From: Thalassospira profundimaris WP0211
Lineage (GTDB): Bacteria > Pseudomonadota > Alphaproteobacteria > Rhodospirillales > Thalassospiraceae
Reading direction: 5' to 3'
NCBI RefSeq assembly: GCF_000300275.1
Contig: NZ_AMRN01000008.1
Span: forward strand, 124,001 to 188,000
Length of the DNA: 64,000 nucleotides
The notes beneath the pieces are model-generated. The model did not search any database. It saw only the letters and a program-made list of their open reading frames with translations, and was not told the origin of the DNA. The first letter of the stretch is position 1. Every line of letters begins with the position of its first letter. Both the position numbers and the translations under genes were made by a program. Below are positions 44,136 through 53,985 of the stretch, piece after piece.

Positions 44136-46174
44136 GGCCGCTCCCCGTCATGTAACGTCTCGGTATAACCAAGTGGGAAGCCCGCCCTGCTTTCACTGTT
44201 CCTAAGCACCGTCATGTCGCGGTCATAAGGAAGTTTGATCAGGATTGTTGTCCCGCCTTCTTCACCGACGCTGATCGACAGGGACCCGTCATGGGCCTCG
44301 ATAATGCGTTTGGTCAGATGCAAACCAAGCCCGACACCTTGGATTTTGACCGAATCCCGTCCGCGGTAAAAGGCGTTCAAAACATTCTGCAAATCGTCGG
44401 AGGCGATGCCCGGGCCCTCGTCGACAACCCGGATATAGACATAACCATTGGCCGCCCGTTCGGCTGAAATCCAGACGGCGGCACCCGGCGCATATTTTCG
44501 GGCATTCTCGATCAGGTTGATTAGCGCACGTTCCATCAGGATCCGGTCAATTTCGACGATCACCACGTCGCTTTGGATCAGGCTGATATTCTGACCGGGG
44601 ACCTCACGTTGGCGCTGTGCAATCAAATCGCGCAGAAACGCATCGAAGGCAACCGCTTCCCGCGTGGTGGTGAATGTCGCGCTATCAAGGGTTTCCTTGG
44701 TCAGGAACGCATCGACAAGGCCCGAAAGCTGCCGGGCATTGGACTGGATCGTCGACAGCCGATTCAGAACGCTTTCAGGTTCCTTTTGCAAATGTAGTCC
44801 GAGGATTTCAGCAGAGCGCTGAATAATCGCAAGCGGGGTGCGGAATTCATGTGACAGCATGGTGATAAAGGTGCGCTGTTCACTGGCAAGCTGGTCGGCC
44901 CGCTGGGCGGATGCAAGGGCATCAACACGTCGGTTGATCACACCATAGGTGCGATAGGCCATGGCGATGGCCACCAGTACAAGCTGAATAAACGAACTGA
45001 GGGCAAAGATGCTTGTGGTAAATCCGTTGACCGGCAACCAACCGATCAGCAACAGCAAATGCGCCATCGCCCCGATGGTCGGAACACCAAGCGCGACCAT
45101 CAAATAACTCATCTGGAATGTGTGCTTCTGGCGATATCCGCGATACATCAGATTGATCAGCAAAACCGCAAGCAAGAATATCTGAGGCCCGAAAAACACT
45201 TTGGCATACAGGATATACCAGTCCGATGTGGCGGTCAGAAAACCTGCCATCGCCAGAACCGAATACCCGACCATGATCCGAAACAGCGGTCGGTTCTCGC
45301 GATCAAGACGGGTCATATAGCTCCACATCATGATGCTTGTGCCAAGCGCAAACGCCGTTCCGGTTCCCGTCACGAAGTCCGAGGCCAGCGACCAGAACGG
45401 TTTGAAAATCAGTTGGGCGTAGCCCGTCACCCCGAACGAAATCAGAAACAGCGCGAAGATATAGCCCGAATACCAAAGAACGGAACGATCCCCCGACATC
45501 ACGCCGAACGCGAAATAAATCCCGAATGCAAGAAGCAGAACACCAAGGGTTGCTCCCTTGATGAAGCTGTTGCTGCCCGATTTGGTGATCAGCGCAGTAT
45601 CGGGCAGGAGTTCGGCCTCAAAGACATGCGCGCTGTTGGTATTGACCTCGATTACCAGCCAATATTCGCCAAGTGACAGTTTCGGCCATTCTGCAACGTG
45701 CGAAAGATTATGCTGGCCGCCCTTGGCTCTTGGAATTCGGTCGCCGAGGTGCTCCTGCCAGATGATCTGACGCGCGTCATTCGACAGGATGCTGATCTCG
45801 ATATCATTCAGATACACCTGTCCGATATCGATAAAGGCGCTTCTTCCCGTTCGTCCGGGTTGATCAACGATTTTGACCAGCGCGCGATACCAGATGGTGC
45901 GGTCTGTATAGCCCGGACCGCGTGCCTCAAGGACAGAGGCGAATTCAGATTCGGCAATCGACGGGATTTTAAATGCGCTTTCCACTTTGCGGTCTGTCAC
46001 CAAACGCGTCAGATAGCGGTTCAGATTGATAACTTCCGCAGGTCCGCTGGGTGGCAGGACGAGTGTTTTGGCAACCTCATGCGCAGCGATTTTGGGTCCG
46101 TAAACGGCAAAAATGCCGGACGCGGTCACAATCAACATCGCAAAAAGAAACATATTCAAGCGGATGCTGCGCAA
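44132..46174 (-). CDS. 7TM (DISM) sensor histidine kinase, canonical
   Basis: The 680-residue protein has the same plan as its neighbour: N-terminal helix, periplasmic DISMED2-like domain (about 40-200), seven membrane helices (about 210-405), HisKA with H442 (SHEFRTPLAIIQRSAEIL) and a full HATPase domain with NLIENARKYAPG, VVDEGPGIASDD and GVGLGLHLTKRIIEAHDG. It starts at TTG 46174 behind GGGGGAA. Its stop overlaps the start of the degenerate kinase, so the two are translationally coupled. The signal sensed is unknown. Confidence 0.87.
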   Translation of the reverse strand: MRSIRLNMFLFAMLIVTASGIFAVYGPKIAAHEVAKTLVLPPSGPAEVINLNRYLTRLVTDRKVESAFKIPSIAESEFASVLEARGPGYTDRTIWYRALVKIVDQPGRTGRSAFIDIGQVYLNDIEISILSNDARQIIWQEHLGDRIPRAKGGQHNLSHVAEWPKLSLGEYWLVIEVNTNSAHVFEAELLPDTALITKSGSNSFIKGATLGVLLLAFGIYFAFGVMSGDRSVLWYSGYIFALFLISFGVTGYAQLIFKPFWSLASDFVTGTGTAFALGTSIMMWSYMTRLDRENRPLFRIMVGYSVLAMAGFLTATSDWYILYAKVFFGPQIFLLAVLLINLMYRGYRQKHTFQMSYLMVALGVPTIGAMAHLLLLIGWLPVNGFTTSIFALSSFIQLVLVAIAMAYRTYGVINRRVDALASAQRADQLASEQRTFITMLSHEFRTPLAIIQRSAEILGLHLQKEPESVLNRLSTIQSNARQLSGLVDAFLTKETLDSATFTTTREAVAFDAFLRDLIAQRQREVPGQNISLIQSDVVIVEIDRILMERALINLIENARKYAPGAAVWISAERAANGYVYIRVVDEGPGIASDDLQNVLNAFYRGRDSVKIQGVGLGLHLTKRIIEAHDGSLSISVGEEGGTTILIKLPYDRDMTVLRNSESRAGFPLGYTETLHDGERP

Positions 46175-46410
46175 AATTCCCCCGGTTTAAGCCCCTTCAT
46201 CTTGTGATAGCGGGTTTTTGACCGAAGGTCATCGCTTTTATCCGAATATCGCCGTGTTTGCCTGTTAACGGATTGATTGCCAGTTTGGCACTAGAATAGG
46301 CGCTGAAATATGCCGATTGCCGGTGGCATTGCGCCGCCACTTTGATATAACCGGCAGTCAGAATGAATTGACCGGGCATAATGCCCGCAAAGCAAGCAGA
46401 GACACAGAAT

Positions 46411-47760
46411 ATGAGCCGCAAGTATTTTGGCACCGATGGCATTCGCGGAACTGCCAATACAGCGCCGATGACCGCAGAAGTCGCCCTGAAAGTCGGGATG
46501 GCTGCCGGCCATTATTTCACCCGTGGTGATCACCGCCACAAGGTCGTTATTGGCAAGGATACCCGACTGTCGGGCTACATGCTTGAACCGGCCCTTGTTG
46601 CCGGTTTCACCTCGATGGGGATGGATGTGATGCTGGTCGGCCCGATGCCGACCCCGGCGGTCGCCATGCTGACCAAATCGATGCGTGCTGATATCGGTGT
46701 GATGATCTCTGCCTCCCATAACCCGTTCCAGGATAACGGCATCAAGCTGTTTGGCCCGGATGGCTTCAAGCTGTCAGACGAGGTCGAACTTGAAATCGAA
46801 GCCCTGATGGAAAGCGACCTTTCGGGCAAACTGGTACCTGCCAACGCGCTGGGCCGTGCCAAACGCATCGATGATGCGCCGGGCCGCTATATCGAAGCCG
46901 TCAAATCATCCCTGCCGGGCTCCGTCACGCTTGAAGGTCTGCGCATTGTGCTTGATTGCGCCCACGGGGCCGGCTATTCCGTCGCGCCCAAGGTTCTGCG
47001 TGAACTTGGGGCCGACGTCATTGAAATCGGCACTAGCCCGAATGGTCTGAACATCAATGATCAGTGTGGTTCAACCTACACCAAAACCATGTGTGACCGG
47101 GTTCTGGCCGAAAAGGCCGATGTCGGGATCGCCCTTGATGGCGATGCTGACCGCGTTCAGATGTGTGATGAAAAAGGCCATCTGATCGATGGTGATCAGT
47201 TGATGGGCCTTGTCGTAACCCACTGGAAACGCACCGGTCAGCTGCGCGGCAACGCGCTGGTAGCGACTGTGATGTCGAACCTTGGTCTTGAACGTTATCT
47301 TGAAAGCAATGATGTCCGTCTGATCCGCACCAAGGTCGGGGACCGCTATGTTGTCGAACAGATGCGCGCCCTTGATTGCAATGTCGGCGGTGAACAGTCC
47401 GGCCATATCGTGCTGTCGGACTTCGCATCGACCGGCGATGGCCTGTTGGCAGCCCTTCAGGTGCTGGCCGTTCTTGCCAGCCGCGAGGGCCCGGTATCCG
47501 AACTGAGCCGTGTGTTTGAACCGCTGCCACAGATCCTTAAAAACGTTCGTTACAGTGCGGGTTCCGATCCGCTGGCACAAAGCAGCGTGATTGAAGCCAT
47601 TTCCTCGGCCGAGCGCGCCTTTAACGGTGATGGTCGTATCCTGATCCGTAAATCTGGCACCGAGCCGCTGATCCGTGTCATGGCCGAAGGTGATGACGCG
47701 ATTAAGGTCGAACAGATCGTTGATGGCATCGTTGCCGAAATCACCGCCGTTGCCGGTTAA
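46411..47760 (+). CDS. glmM: Phosphoglucosamine mutase
   Basis: The 449-residue enzyme begins [15 protein letters not shown], has the active Ser102 in [14 protein letters not shown], the metal loop [22 protein letters not shown] and the phosphate loop [12 protein letters not shown]. It makes glucosamine-1-phosphate for peptidoglycan and LPS. I use ATG 46411, where homologues begin, rather than a frame start ten codons earlier. Its promoter lies in the 236-base divergent gap with the kinase operon. Confidence 0.96.
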   Translation: MSRKYFGTDGIRGTANTAPMTAEVALKVGMAAGHYFTRGDHRHKVVIGKDTRLSGYMLEPALVAGFTSMGMDVMLVGPMPTPAVAMLTKSMRADIGVMISASHNPFQDNGIKLFGPDGFKLSDEVELEIEALMESDLSGKLVPANALGRAKRIDDAPGRYIEAVKSSLPGSVTLEGLRIVLDCAHGAGYSVAPKVLRELGADVIEIGTSPNGLNINDQCGSTYTKTMCDRVLAEKADVGIALDGDADRVQMCDEKGHLIDGDQLMGLVVTHWKRTGQLRGNALVATVMSNLGLERYLESNDVRLIRTKVGDRYVVEQMRALDCNVGGEQSGHIVLSDFASTGDGLLAALQVLAVLASREGPVSELSRVFEPLPQILKNVRYSAGSDPLAQSSVIEAISSAERAFNGDGRILIRKSGTEPLIRVMAEGDDAIKVEQIVDGIVAEITAVAG

Positions 47761-47809
47761 CCGGTCATTTTGACGAAAACCTGATATCTGCAGGATAAGG
47801 AAGGGTCGT

Positions 47810-48607
47810 ATGAAGGGTCGTGTCTTGATTATTGCCGGGTCGGATTGTTCCGGTGGGGCCGGAATTCAGGCCGATATCAAATCGGTGACGGCTCTTGGTG
47901 GCTATGCTGCAACTGCGATAACGGCCCTTACGGTGCAAAACACCACCGGAGTCTTCGATGTTCTTGGCATTGATCCGGACATGATCGTCCATCAGGCCAC
48001 CGTGACGATTGATGATATTGGCGCGGATGCGCTTAAAACCGGGATGCTGCATTCGGTACCGGTGATTACGGCCGTGGCGGAATTTATCAAATCAAAGTCT
48101 GTTGGTATTCCGGTCGTTGTAGACCCGGTGATGGTATCGCAAAGCGGTTCGCGCCTGCTTCAGGAAGACGCGGTCGAGGCCCTTATAACCCATATGGTCC
48201 CGCTTGCCACCGTGCTGACACCAAATATTCCAGAGGCCGAAGTATTATCGGGTATGAAAATCACCAGCGAAGCTGATATGATTGCTGCAGCGCACAAAAT
48301 TGGTGATCTCGGTTGCGAGGCCGTCCTGATAAAAGGTGGTCACGCCGACGGGGACAAAATCGTCGATATCTTATGGTGCCGGGATGGCGATATCGAAGGT
48401 TTCGAAGATACGCGCATTCCGTCCGAGAATAATCATGGTACGGGCTGCTCGCTTGCAAGCGCCATTGCAACCGGGCTGGCTCAGGGCATGGGATTAAGTG
48501 ATTCCGTTGCCCGTGCGCGGGCATATGTCCGTGAAGCCATCCGAACCGCACCGGACTTTGGCAAAGGAAACGGTCCGCTAAACCATGCGCATCCTGTGAC
48601 CGGTTGA
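47810..48607 (+). CDS. thiD: Hydroxymethylpyrimidine/phosphomethylpyrimidine kinase
   Basis: The 265-residue ribokinase-fold enzyme has GSDCSGGAGIQADIKSVTAL, ALTVQNTTGV, VVDPVMVSQSG, TPNIPEAEVLSG, and the C-terminal anion hole NNHGTGCSLASAIATGLAQG. It phosphorylates HMP twice to give the pyrimidine half of thiamine. AAGGAAGGG precedes the ATG, 50 bases after glmM. Confidence 0.93.
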   Translation: MKGRVLIIAGSDCSGGAGIQADIKSVTALGGYAATAITALTVQNTTGVFDVLGIDPDMIVHQATVTIDDIGADALKTGMLHSVPVITAVAEFIKSKSVGIPVVVDPVMVSQSGSRLLQEDAVEALITHMVPLATVLTPNIPEAEVLSGMKITSEADMIAAAHKIGDLGCEAVLIKGGHADGDKIVDILWCRDGDIEGFEDTRIPSENNHGTGCSLASAIATGLAQGMGLSDSVARARAYVREAIRTAPDFGKGNGPLNHAHPVTG

Positions 48608-48657
48608 ATAATTCAACACGAATGTGACAGGGCGCTGAAAGTTGGGACACTTAAGCT

Positions 48658-49200
48658 ATGCCGGGCACATCGTTTTTCCATCAGGCGCGTAACAACGCCT
48701 GGTCAAATCACCGTTTGTATGGAGTCTGTCAGAAATTGACAGATGGCGAGCTCGCCTCCAAACGAACGCCTTTTTCCGCCTCTATTCTTGAAACGCTGAA
48801 CCATATCCTGACCAATGACTTGTATTATCTTGATGCGCTGGTCGATGGCAGGCGGGGTCGGGCATGCCTTGATACTGAAATGCCGTTCGCTGCCATCGAT
48901 AAACTGGCCTCTGCCCAGCGTGATGCGGATATGCGCTTGATGGCGTATTGTGAACAGCTCAATGACAAGGATGCCATCCGGGCGGTCGAACTGGTCCGCG
49001 AAGACGGCAGCAAGACGCTTGAAACCGTGGCTGATATCCTGTCACATCTGTTTGTCTATCAAACCCATCAACGCGGGCAGGTGCATGCGCTTCTGGCCGT
49101 CACCGGTCAGGCACCACCAATCCTTGATGACTACCATCTTGAATATGATGCACCGATGCCAAGTTTCGATTTTTCGGCCCTTGGCCGCAAAGGCGCATAA
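48658..49200 (+). CDS. DinB family protein
   Basis: The 180-residue protein has the DinB/YfiT four-helix plan, with a His in LNHILTND (about residue 48) and two more in LSHLFVYQTHQRGQVH (about 130 to 142) forming the metal triad. Family members include thiol-dependent transferases, but function is rarely known. It sits after thiD with a 50-base gap. Confidence 0.83.
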   Translation: MPGTSFFHQARNNAWSNHRLYGVCQKLTDGELASKRTPFSASILETLNHILTNDLYYLDALVDGRRGRACLDTEMPFAAIDKLASAQRDADMRLMAYCEQLNDKDAIRAVELVREDGSKTLETVADILSHLFVYQTHQRGQVHALLAVTGQAPPILDDYHLEYDAPMPSFDFSALGRKGA

Positions 49201-49209
49201 AGGATACCG

Positions 49210-49560
49210 ATGAATACAAGAATGCTGCGCCGTGCGATTCTGGCTGGCGGGATCGCCGTTCTGGCCGTCGTCAGTTTCGGCAACCCGCACCGTCATGTTG
49301 CCGATCTTTTCTGGCCCGATGATGCCGCACCCTGGGAACATGTGACTGCGGTCTATGTCCCCGATATCAGTCAACCGACCCGGGTCAAGATATCCGAGGC
49401 CACCTATGACGATCTCACGGCCTGCCGCGATCACGTCATGGAACAGGCGGCAGCGCAAGGCGACCCCAACCTTGAAAAGGGTCGCTTTGAATGCGCCATC
49501 GGATTTTATGCAGACAAGGATGATGGCACCGGCGGTGAATACCGCCTGATCGTCAAGTAA
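49210..49560 (+). CDS. Small exported or membrane-anchored hypothetical protein
   Basis: A 116-residue protein I do not recognise. It has an N-terminal hydrophobic segment (AILAGGIAVLAVVSFG) that is a signal peptide or anchor, followed by a polar domain with two cysteines (TACRDHVM and FECAIGFYAD), which could form a disulfide. It starts nine bases after the DinB-like gene, so they are co-expressed. Confidence 0.7.
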   Translation: MNTRMLRRAILAGGIAVLAVVSFGNPHRHVADLFWPDDAAPWEHVTAVYVPDISQPTRVKISEATYDDLTACRDHVMEQAAAQGDPNLEKGRFECAIGFYADKDDGTGGEYRLIVK

Positions 49561-49584
49561 TCAGTTGTTCTGTGCGCTCAAAGG

Positions 49585-50460
49585 CTACAGCACGTACCAA
49601 AGCAATGCGGGCAGGGCGATGGCGGCAAGGAAGCTTGAACTGATGACCACACCGGCTACTTCTTCCGGCTCGCGATTATAAAGCTGCGCAAACAGATAGC
49701 AGAATACCGCCACCGGCATCGAACATTGCAGGATCACCACCCCGCGTTCCATGCCGGTCAGTCCCATGACTTCCGACAGGCCCAGACCAACCCCGAAGCC
49801 CATGCCCAGACGCAGCACACTCAGTGCCGTGCTGCGTGCAAGGCTGACCGGGCGCAGCTTCGCCAGCGACACACCAAGGGTAAACAGCATCAACGGAATG
49901 GTCAGTTGCCCGATCAGGTTGGTAGTGTTGTAAAGCCATTCGGGCACCGGCGTTTCAGTGGCAAGAAAGCCCGTGGCAATCAGGGTTGCCGGAATGATCG
50001 GCATCTTGGCCAGCGACTTGATCGAAAAGCTGCCCGATACGAACGCAACCCCGATGGTCAGCTGGATCACGACATAGGCGGCAAAGAACGCCACCGAAAG
50101 CGCCAAGCCTTCCTGCCCGTAAGCCAGCATACACAGCGGCAAGCCAACGTTGCCGACATTTGGCCATGTCAGTGATTGCAGATAAGTGCGCGGCGACAGG
50201 TTAAAGACCTTAAGCACCGGCCAGCCGATCAGGGTAAAGATCACATTGGCCGCAAGGGCGGCCGTTCCCATCAGAACCAGCGTATCACCGCCAAGCTCCA
50301 CCGTCGCAAGGGCGGCAAAGGTCAGACAGGGGGTTGCGAAATAGGTGACAATGGATGTGACAAGGTTGGTGTCAAAATGTTTGCCAGCACGGGCCCAGAA
50401 ATATCCCAGTCCGGTGGTGATGAAAACCGGGGCCAAAATCGCAAAAATATCGGCAAACAT
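49585..50460 (-). CDS. AEC family (auxin efflux carrier-type) transporter
   Basis: The 292-residue protein has about ten hydrophobic helices in two halves. Typical parts are LAPVFITTGLGYFWARAG, WPNVGNVGLPLCMLAYG and LQCSMPVAVFCYLFAQLY. Family members export organic or amino acids; the substrate is unknown here. ATG 50460 follows AAGGAAAAG; the frame extends 111 codons upstream but without similarity. Confidence 0.85.
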   Translation of the reverse strand: MFADIFAILAPVFITTGLGYFWARAGKHFDTNLVTSIVTYFATPCLTFAALATVELGGDTLVLMGTAALAANVIFTLIGWPVLKVFNLSPRTYLQSLTWPNVGNVGLPLCMLAYGQEGLALSVAFFAAYVVIQLTIGVAFVSGSFSIKSLAKMPIIPATLIATGFLATETPVPEWLYNTTNLIGQLTIPLMLFTLGVSLAKLRPVSLARSTALSVLRLGMGFGVGLGLSEVMGLTGMERGVVILQCSMPVAVFCYLFAQLYNREPEEVAGVVISSSFLAAIALPALLWYVL

Positions 50461-50664
50461 CAGACGCTTTTCCTTGATAGGTTCTTTTATGGGGCGTGAA
50501 CTTGAACCGAAATTGCACGTCCCCCGGTTGCTCTGCAAGTGAATAATGGTAATACCAATTTCTTTTCCGCACTGTGCAAAAGTCGGTTGTGGCTTGCGAA
50601 GACTTGCTTTTGCAAAGGCCTTTACGCCATTGTTGGCCAAACTTGACCATGCAAAAGGCCTGTG

Positions 50665-51300
50665 ATGAACGGCTCCATCCACGACACTGTCAAACGTCAC
50701 CTGATTGATCCGGCGCCGCGCTTTCGTGATCAACGCAACCCGGTTCCGGCTGTCTTTCTGGATCGGGACGGTGTGATTAACGAGGAAGTCCACTACCTGT
50801 CAGACGTTGCCGATCTTAAACTGATCAACGGCACGGCAGAGGCAATCAAACGCCTCAATGATGCAGGCATCCCGGTAATTGTTGTCACCAACCAGTCCGG
50901 TGTCGCGCGGGGCTATCTCACCGAAGACCAGCTTTTTGAAATCCACAAGGCACTGGTTTCCATGCTGTCTGATCACAAGGCATCGGTGCAGGGCATCTAT
51001 TATTCGCCCTATCATCCAAGCGGGCAGGGCGATTACCGCCGCGAAAGTACGTGCCGCAAACCAGAACCCGGCATGCTTCTGGCTGCAAGTGACGAGTTCG
51101 CCATCAACCTCTCGGAAAGCGTCCTGATCGGTGATCGCATCAACGATATCCGTGCCGGGCACGCGGCGGGCACAAAGGCCATCATGGTCAGAACCGGCCA
51201 CGGCGCAAAGGAAGCCATCCTGCCCGAAGCCCAAGAAGCCGATTTTATTGCCGATGATCTGGCAATGGCGGTTGATCACATCCTGAAAACGCGGCAATAG
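50665..51300 (+). CDS. HAD-family GmhB-like phosphatase
   Basis: The 211-residue protein has FLDRDGVINEEVHYLSD (the two catalytic Asp), VVTNQSGVARG, RKPEPGML and LIGDRINDIRAG, all as in D-glycero-D-manno-heptose-1,7-bisphosphate 7-phosphatase. In the family zinc loop, however, E. coli GmhB's CPHHP reads SPYHP and its CDCRKP reads STCRKP, so only the last Cys remains. ATG 50665 follows AAAGG, with a GTG one codon earlier. No other heptose gene is near. Function may differ from GmhB. Confidence 0.82.
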   Translation: MNGSIHDTVKRHLIDPAPRFRDQRNPVPAVFLDRDGVINEEVHYLSDVADLKLINGTAEAIKRLNDAGIPVIVVTNQSGVARGYLTEDQLFEIHKALVSMLSDHKASVQGIYYSPYHPSGQGDYRRESTCRKPEPGMLLAASDEFAINLSESVLIGDRINDIRAGHAAGTKAIMVRTGHGAKEAILPEAQEADFIADDLAMAVDHILKTRQ

Positions 51301-51323
51301 GGCGCGTTTCACGCCGTACGTGT

Positions 51324-53396
51324 CTAACCGTTGCCAAGACAAAAGTTCTGCCACATCTCCCGACAGGCTTCTTCGAACTCGGCTGCGACAGCAGGTGCAT
51401 GGAAGGCACGGCTGCCCCGAATGCGCTCACGCATGTTTTCGCGGATACTGGCCAGCGCCTTAAGGTCGGATGCCAGCATGATGCATTTATCGACATAGCC
51501 TTTTTCGGTCTCGGCACTCAGCGCGCCAAGCCCGATATCGCTCAAGACCGCAAGGCCAAGCCGAGACCCCGGTCGATCATCGGCAAGTGTTACGAACGGA
51601 ATGCCAAACCACAGCATTTCGTAATAGTTCTCAAGGCTGATGGCCGGAAAAGGTGCCAGCCCGATATCAATCTGGGCATAAAGCGCAGCCCGGTCTGCCG
51701 GTTTAACTTTCCCCGCAAGATCCAGCCGGTCGCGCTTGATCCCGGCTTGGCGGGCGCGATCCAGAAACGTCTTGGCGGCATAGGAATCTTCAAGGACTTC
51801 ATCCTGAATGACGATGCGGCTGTTGCTGACCTTGTTTAATATCCTCGCAAAGCAGTTCAGTGTTTCGTTGCTGATATTGGCCAACCGATCAATGCAGCCA
51901 AACCGGATGATCTCTTCGCCGACGGCTGCTGGCAGTGGTGCCAATGGCAAGGCATCATCAAGCTCCGCCGGAAGGTAGGGGCCAAGTGCTAGCGGATAGG
52001 GACGCTCGGCAAACATCTTGTTGTCAGACAGGCTGCCGCCAAACACATCCTTGTGCCGGATCAGGTAATCCATCTCGGCCATGCCGGTGGTGATCGCAGA
52101 CAGGCTGGCTTGCACCGGGGCGGCCTTAAGGGCAAAGACCTCAATCGGTTGCGTTGGATGAACGCCACAGACATCAATCAGGATATCGACCTTGTCCTTG
52201 CGAATGCGATCGGCAATCTGCATCGGGTCCTGGCCGCACACTTCGCGCCAGCCATCGGCCATCACCTGCCATTGCCGTGTGACGTCATCCGGGCGCGGGG
52301 TCGCGGAATACAGGAACAGCTCGATCTCATGCCGGTTCAGGTGGCGGGCAAGTGCACTCAAAAGGCTGGATGATGCATGCTTGCAAAAGAAGGGCGAGAG
52401 CCATCCGATGCGCAGCCGCTTGTCCGACTGCCGGGTGTTGGCAAAGGCCGGCTTGGCAGCAATCGGCATATGATGCTTTGCCCATGCCTTGGCGGCCTTG
52501 CTATGGGTGGCCCCATCGGTTGTGCCAAGCTTTGCATGCGCCCGGATCAAAAGCGCATCAGCCGTGGCGTTATCTGGCGATGTCTCTATCAGGGTATCAA
52601 GTGTCTTTATTGTGCTATCAAGGTCGCCACAGCGCAGCGTGATGTCGGCCAGAACCAGATCAATCTCAACGGTGTCCTTGGTCAGGCGGCGCGCGGTCTT
52701 TAAAATCGCAATCGCCTTGGCATATTGCCCCTGATGGGCCAGTGACTGACCCAGCCCGCGCAAGCCCGGAACGTATTTGGCATCGATGCTCAGCGCCCGT
52801 TGATAAAGGTTTTGTGCCAGTTCCGGATAACCAAGCCGCAGGAAGGCCGACCCCACCCGGCAAATCATCTCGGGGGAAATGCCTGCGGCCTCGGCGGCAT
52901 GTTCAAGTGATTTAAGGGCGGCTTCTTCCTGTCCCAGATCATGCAAGGTCTGCCCGAAAAGCAGCAATCCTTCATAATGATTGGGCTTCAGGCCCAGCAA
53001 CCGGCCCAAAAGATCCATCGCCTGACCCAAATGGCCGCGCGGAATTTCAAGCCGTGCCAGATGATAAAGGGCGGTGGGGAAATCCCCGTGGTAACTCAAT
53101 GCCTGCTTGAACTGATCAATCGCCTTGTCAATCTGACCCGAACTTTCCAGCGCAATAGCATAGTTGCACCGGGCCGCCGGGTTGGCGGCAAAGCTCGTCA
53201 GGCAGTTTTCAAAAAGCTCAATGGCCTCGCCATGGCGGCCAAGGCCGGTCAGAAGGGTGGCAAGAAGATGCTCCGCCTCCGCATTGCCCGGTGACATGGC
53301 CAATGCCGCGCGATAGATTTTCTCGGCTTCTTCGGGGCGATTGCCCTCATGCGCAGTCAGTCCGCGACGCAACAGTGTCTTGAGTTGGTCGGACAT
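51324..53396 (-). CDS. TPR/SPINDLY-type O-GlcNAc transferase-like protein
   Basis: The 690-residue protein has about eight TPR units in its first 300 residues (for example AEKIYRAALAMSPGNAEAEHLL and GEAIELFENCLTSFAANPAA) and a GT41-like glycosyltransferase from about 330 (LRIGWLSPFFCKHASSSLLSA, LIDVCGVHPTQPIEVFAL, FGCIDRLANISNETLNCFARIL, and a C-terminal NYYEMLWFGIPFVTLADDRPGSR). Bacterial relatives glycosylate flagellin or other surface proteins; the target is unknown. ATG 53396 is chosen over an upstream frame start. Confidence 0.87.
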   Translation of the reverse strand: MSDQLKTLLRRGLTAHEGNRPEEAEKIYRAALAMSPGNAEAEHLLATLLTGLGRHGEAIELFENCLTSFAANPAARCNYAIALESSGQIDKAIDQFKQALSYHGDFPTALYHLARLEIPRGHLGQAMDLLGRLLGLKPNHYEGLLLFGQTLHDLGQEEAALKSLEHAAEAAGISPEMICRVGSAFLRLGYPELAQNLYQRALSIDAKYVPGLRGLGQSLAHQGQYAKAIAILKTARRLTKDTVEIDLVLADITLRCGDLDSTIKTLDTLIETSPDNATADALLIRAHAKLGTTDGATHSKAAKAWAKHHMPIAAKPAFANTRQSDKRLRIGWLSPFFCKHASSSLLSALARHLNRHEIELFLYSATPRPDDVTRQWQVMADGWREVCGQDPMQIADRIRKDKVDILIDVCGVHPTQPIEVFALKAAPVQASLSAITTGMAEMDYLIRHKDVFGGSLSDNKMFAERPYPLALGPYLPAELDDALPLAPLPAAVGEEIIRFGCIDRLANISNETLNCFARILNKVSNSRIVIQDEVLEDSYAAKTFLDRARQAGIKRDRLDLAGKVKPADRAALYAQIDIGLAPFPAISLENYYEMLWFGIPFVTLADDRPGSRLGLAVLSDIGLGALSAETEKGYVDKCIMLASDLKALASIRENMRERIRGSRAFHAPAVAAEFEEACREMWQNFCLGNG

Positions 53397-53529
53397 GGGG
53401 TTGCGGATCTCCACCTGATGGTCTGGGTAAGGGCCTCGGCCCAAGCAGTCTTGCCTGACATTAAAGGGTTCAGCCCGTCCTTTAAAGCATGCAGTTACCA
53501 GATCGCGGATTACCGCCTGAAATGCAGGT

Positions 53530-53566
53530 AAAAAAGAACCCCGAACCTGTATGAGGGTCCGGGGTC
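53530..53566 (-). terminator. Minus-strand terminator or attenuator
   Basis: The stem 53538-53548 with 53555-53565 has one mismatch and one wobble. Six A at 53530-53535 give U6 on the minus strand. It lies about 135 bases before the start of the TPR/SPINDLY gene, so it can end a small RNA or attenuate that gene. Confidence 0.65.
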
Positions 53567-53700
53567 AGAATGGGAGTGGGAGAATCGCCTGGCGGCGATA
53601 ATCCCCCATACGATATGTGTTGTTTGGTTAGAGGTCGCCTATTCAATGGAATAGTTTTCCGGGTATTTGGGATAGGTTGCATGGTCAATCGTCGCAAAAC
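53536..53700 (-). ncRNA. Putative small RNA or leader transcript with a 14-residue ORF
   Basis: Minus-strand transcript proposed from structure only. At 53565-53609 lies ATG-GGG-GAT..., encoding MGDYRRQAILPLPF, and its stop codon overlaps the base of the terminator stem. Within this ORF, GGGGGATTATCGCC and GGCGATTCTCCC form another hairpin. There is no clear ribosome site. The 5' end is a guess. Confidence 0.4.
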
Positions 53701-53985
53701 CTGTGAACTGGCTCACAAAATTGCACGCTCACACTGGTGAAAGGGCGTTTTCAGGCAAACTCTGAGGATAGAACGTGCTGCCAAAAACGCGTTCGCAGTT
53801 CGCGGGCAAAGTGATGTGCGTGTAGCAATCGTACCGAATGACGGATTTTGGCGAAATTTTCGGGCAAAAAACTGTCAAAGCGCGCGAATACTGTGCTAGA
53901 ACGCACCTATATACAAAGGGCATCGGGGATGCTGACCCCGTACCCGAAAGAAACGCCACCAGTGATTTAAAGAGAGGTTCCTTCC

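Larger units (their letters stand above)
53397..53985. promoter_or_regulatory. Long divergent gap between the TPR/SPINDLY gene and ilvD
   Basis: The 589 bases hold the ilvD promoter on the plus strand, not resolved, and a likely small transcript on the minus strand described separately. I see no protein gene of normal size. Confidence 0.5.

Noticed and set aside
50461..50793. A 111-codon N-terminal extension of the AEC transporter
   Set aside because: The added part has no family similarity and overlaps the divergent gmhB-like start. The ATG at 50460 has its own ribosome site.
53482..53697. A 71-codon minus-strand frame
   Set aside because: It crosses the U-tract terminator and has biased low-complexity composition. 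The 14-codon frame and RNA structure explain the region better.
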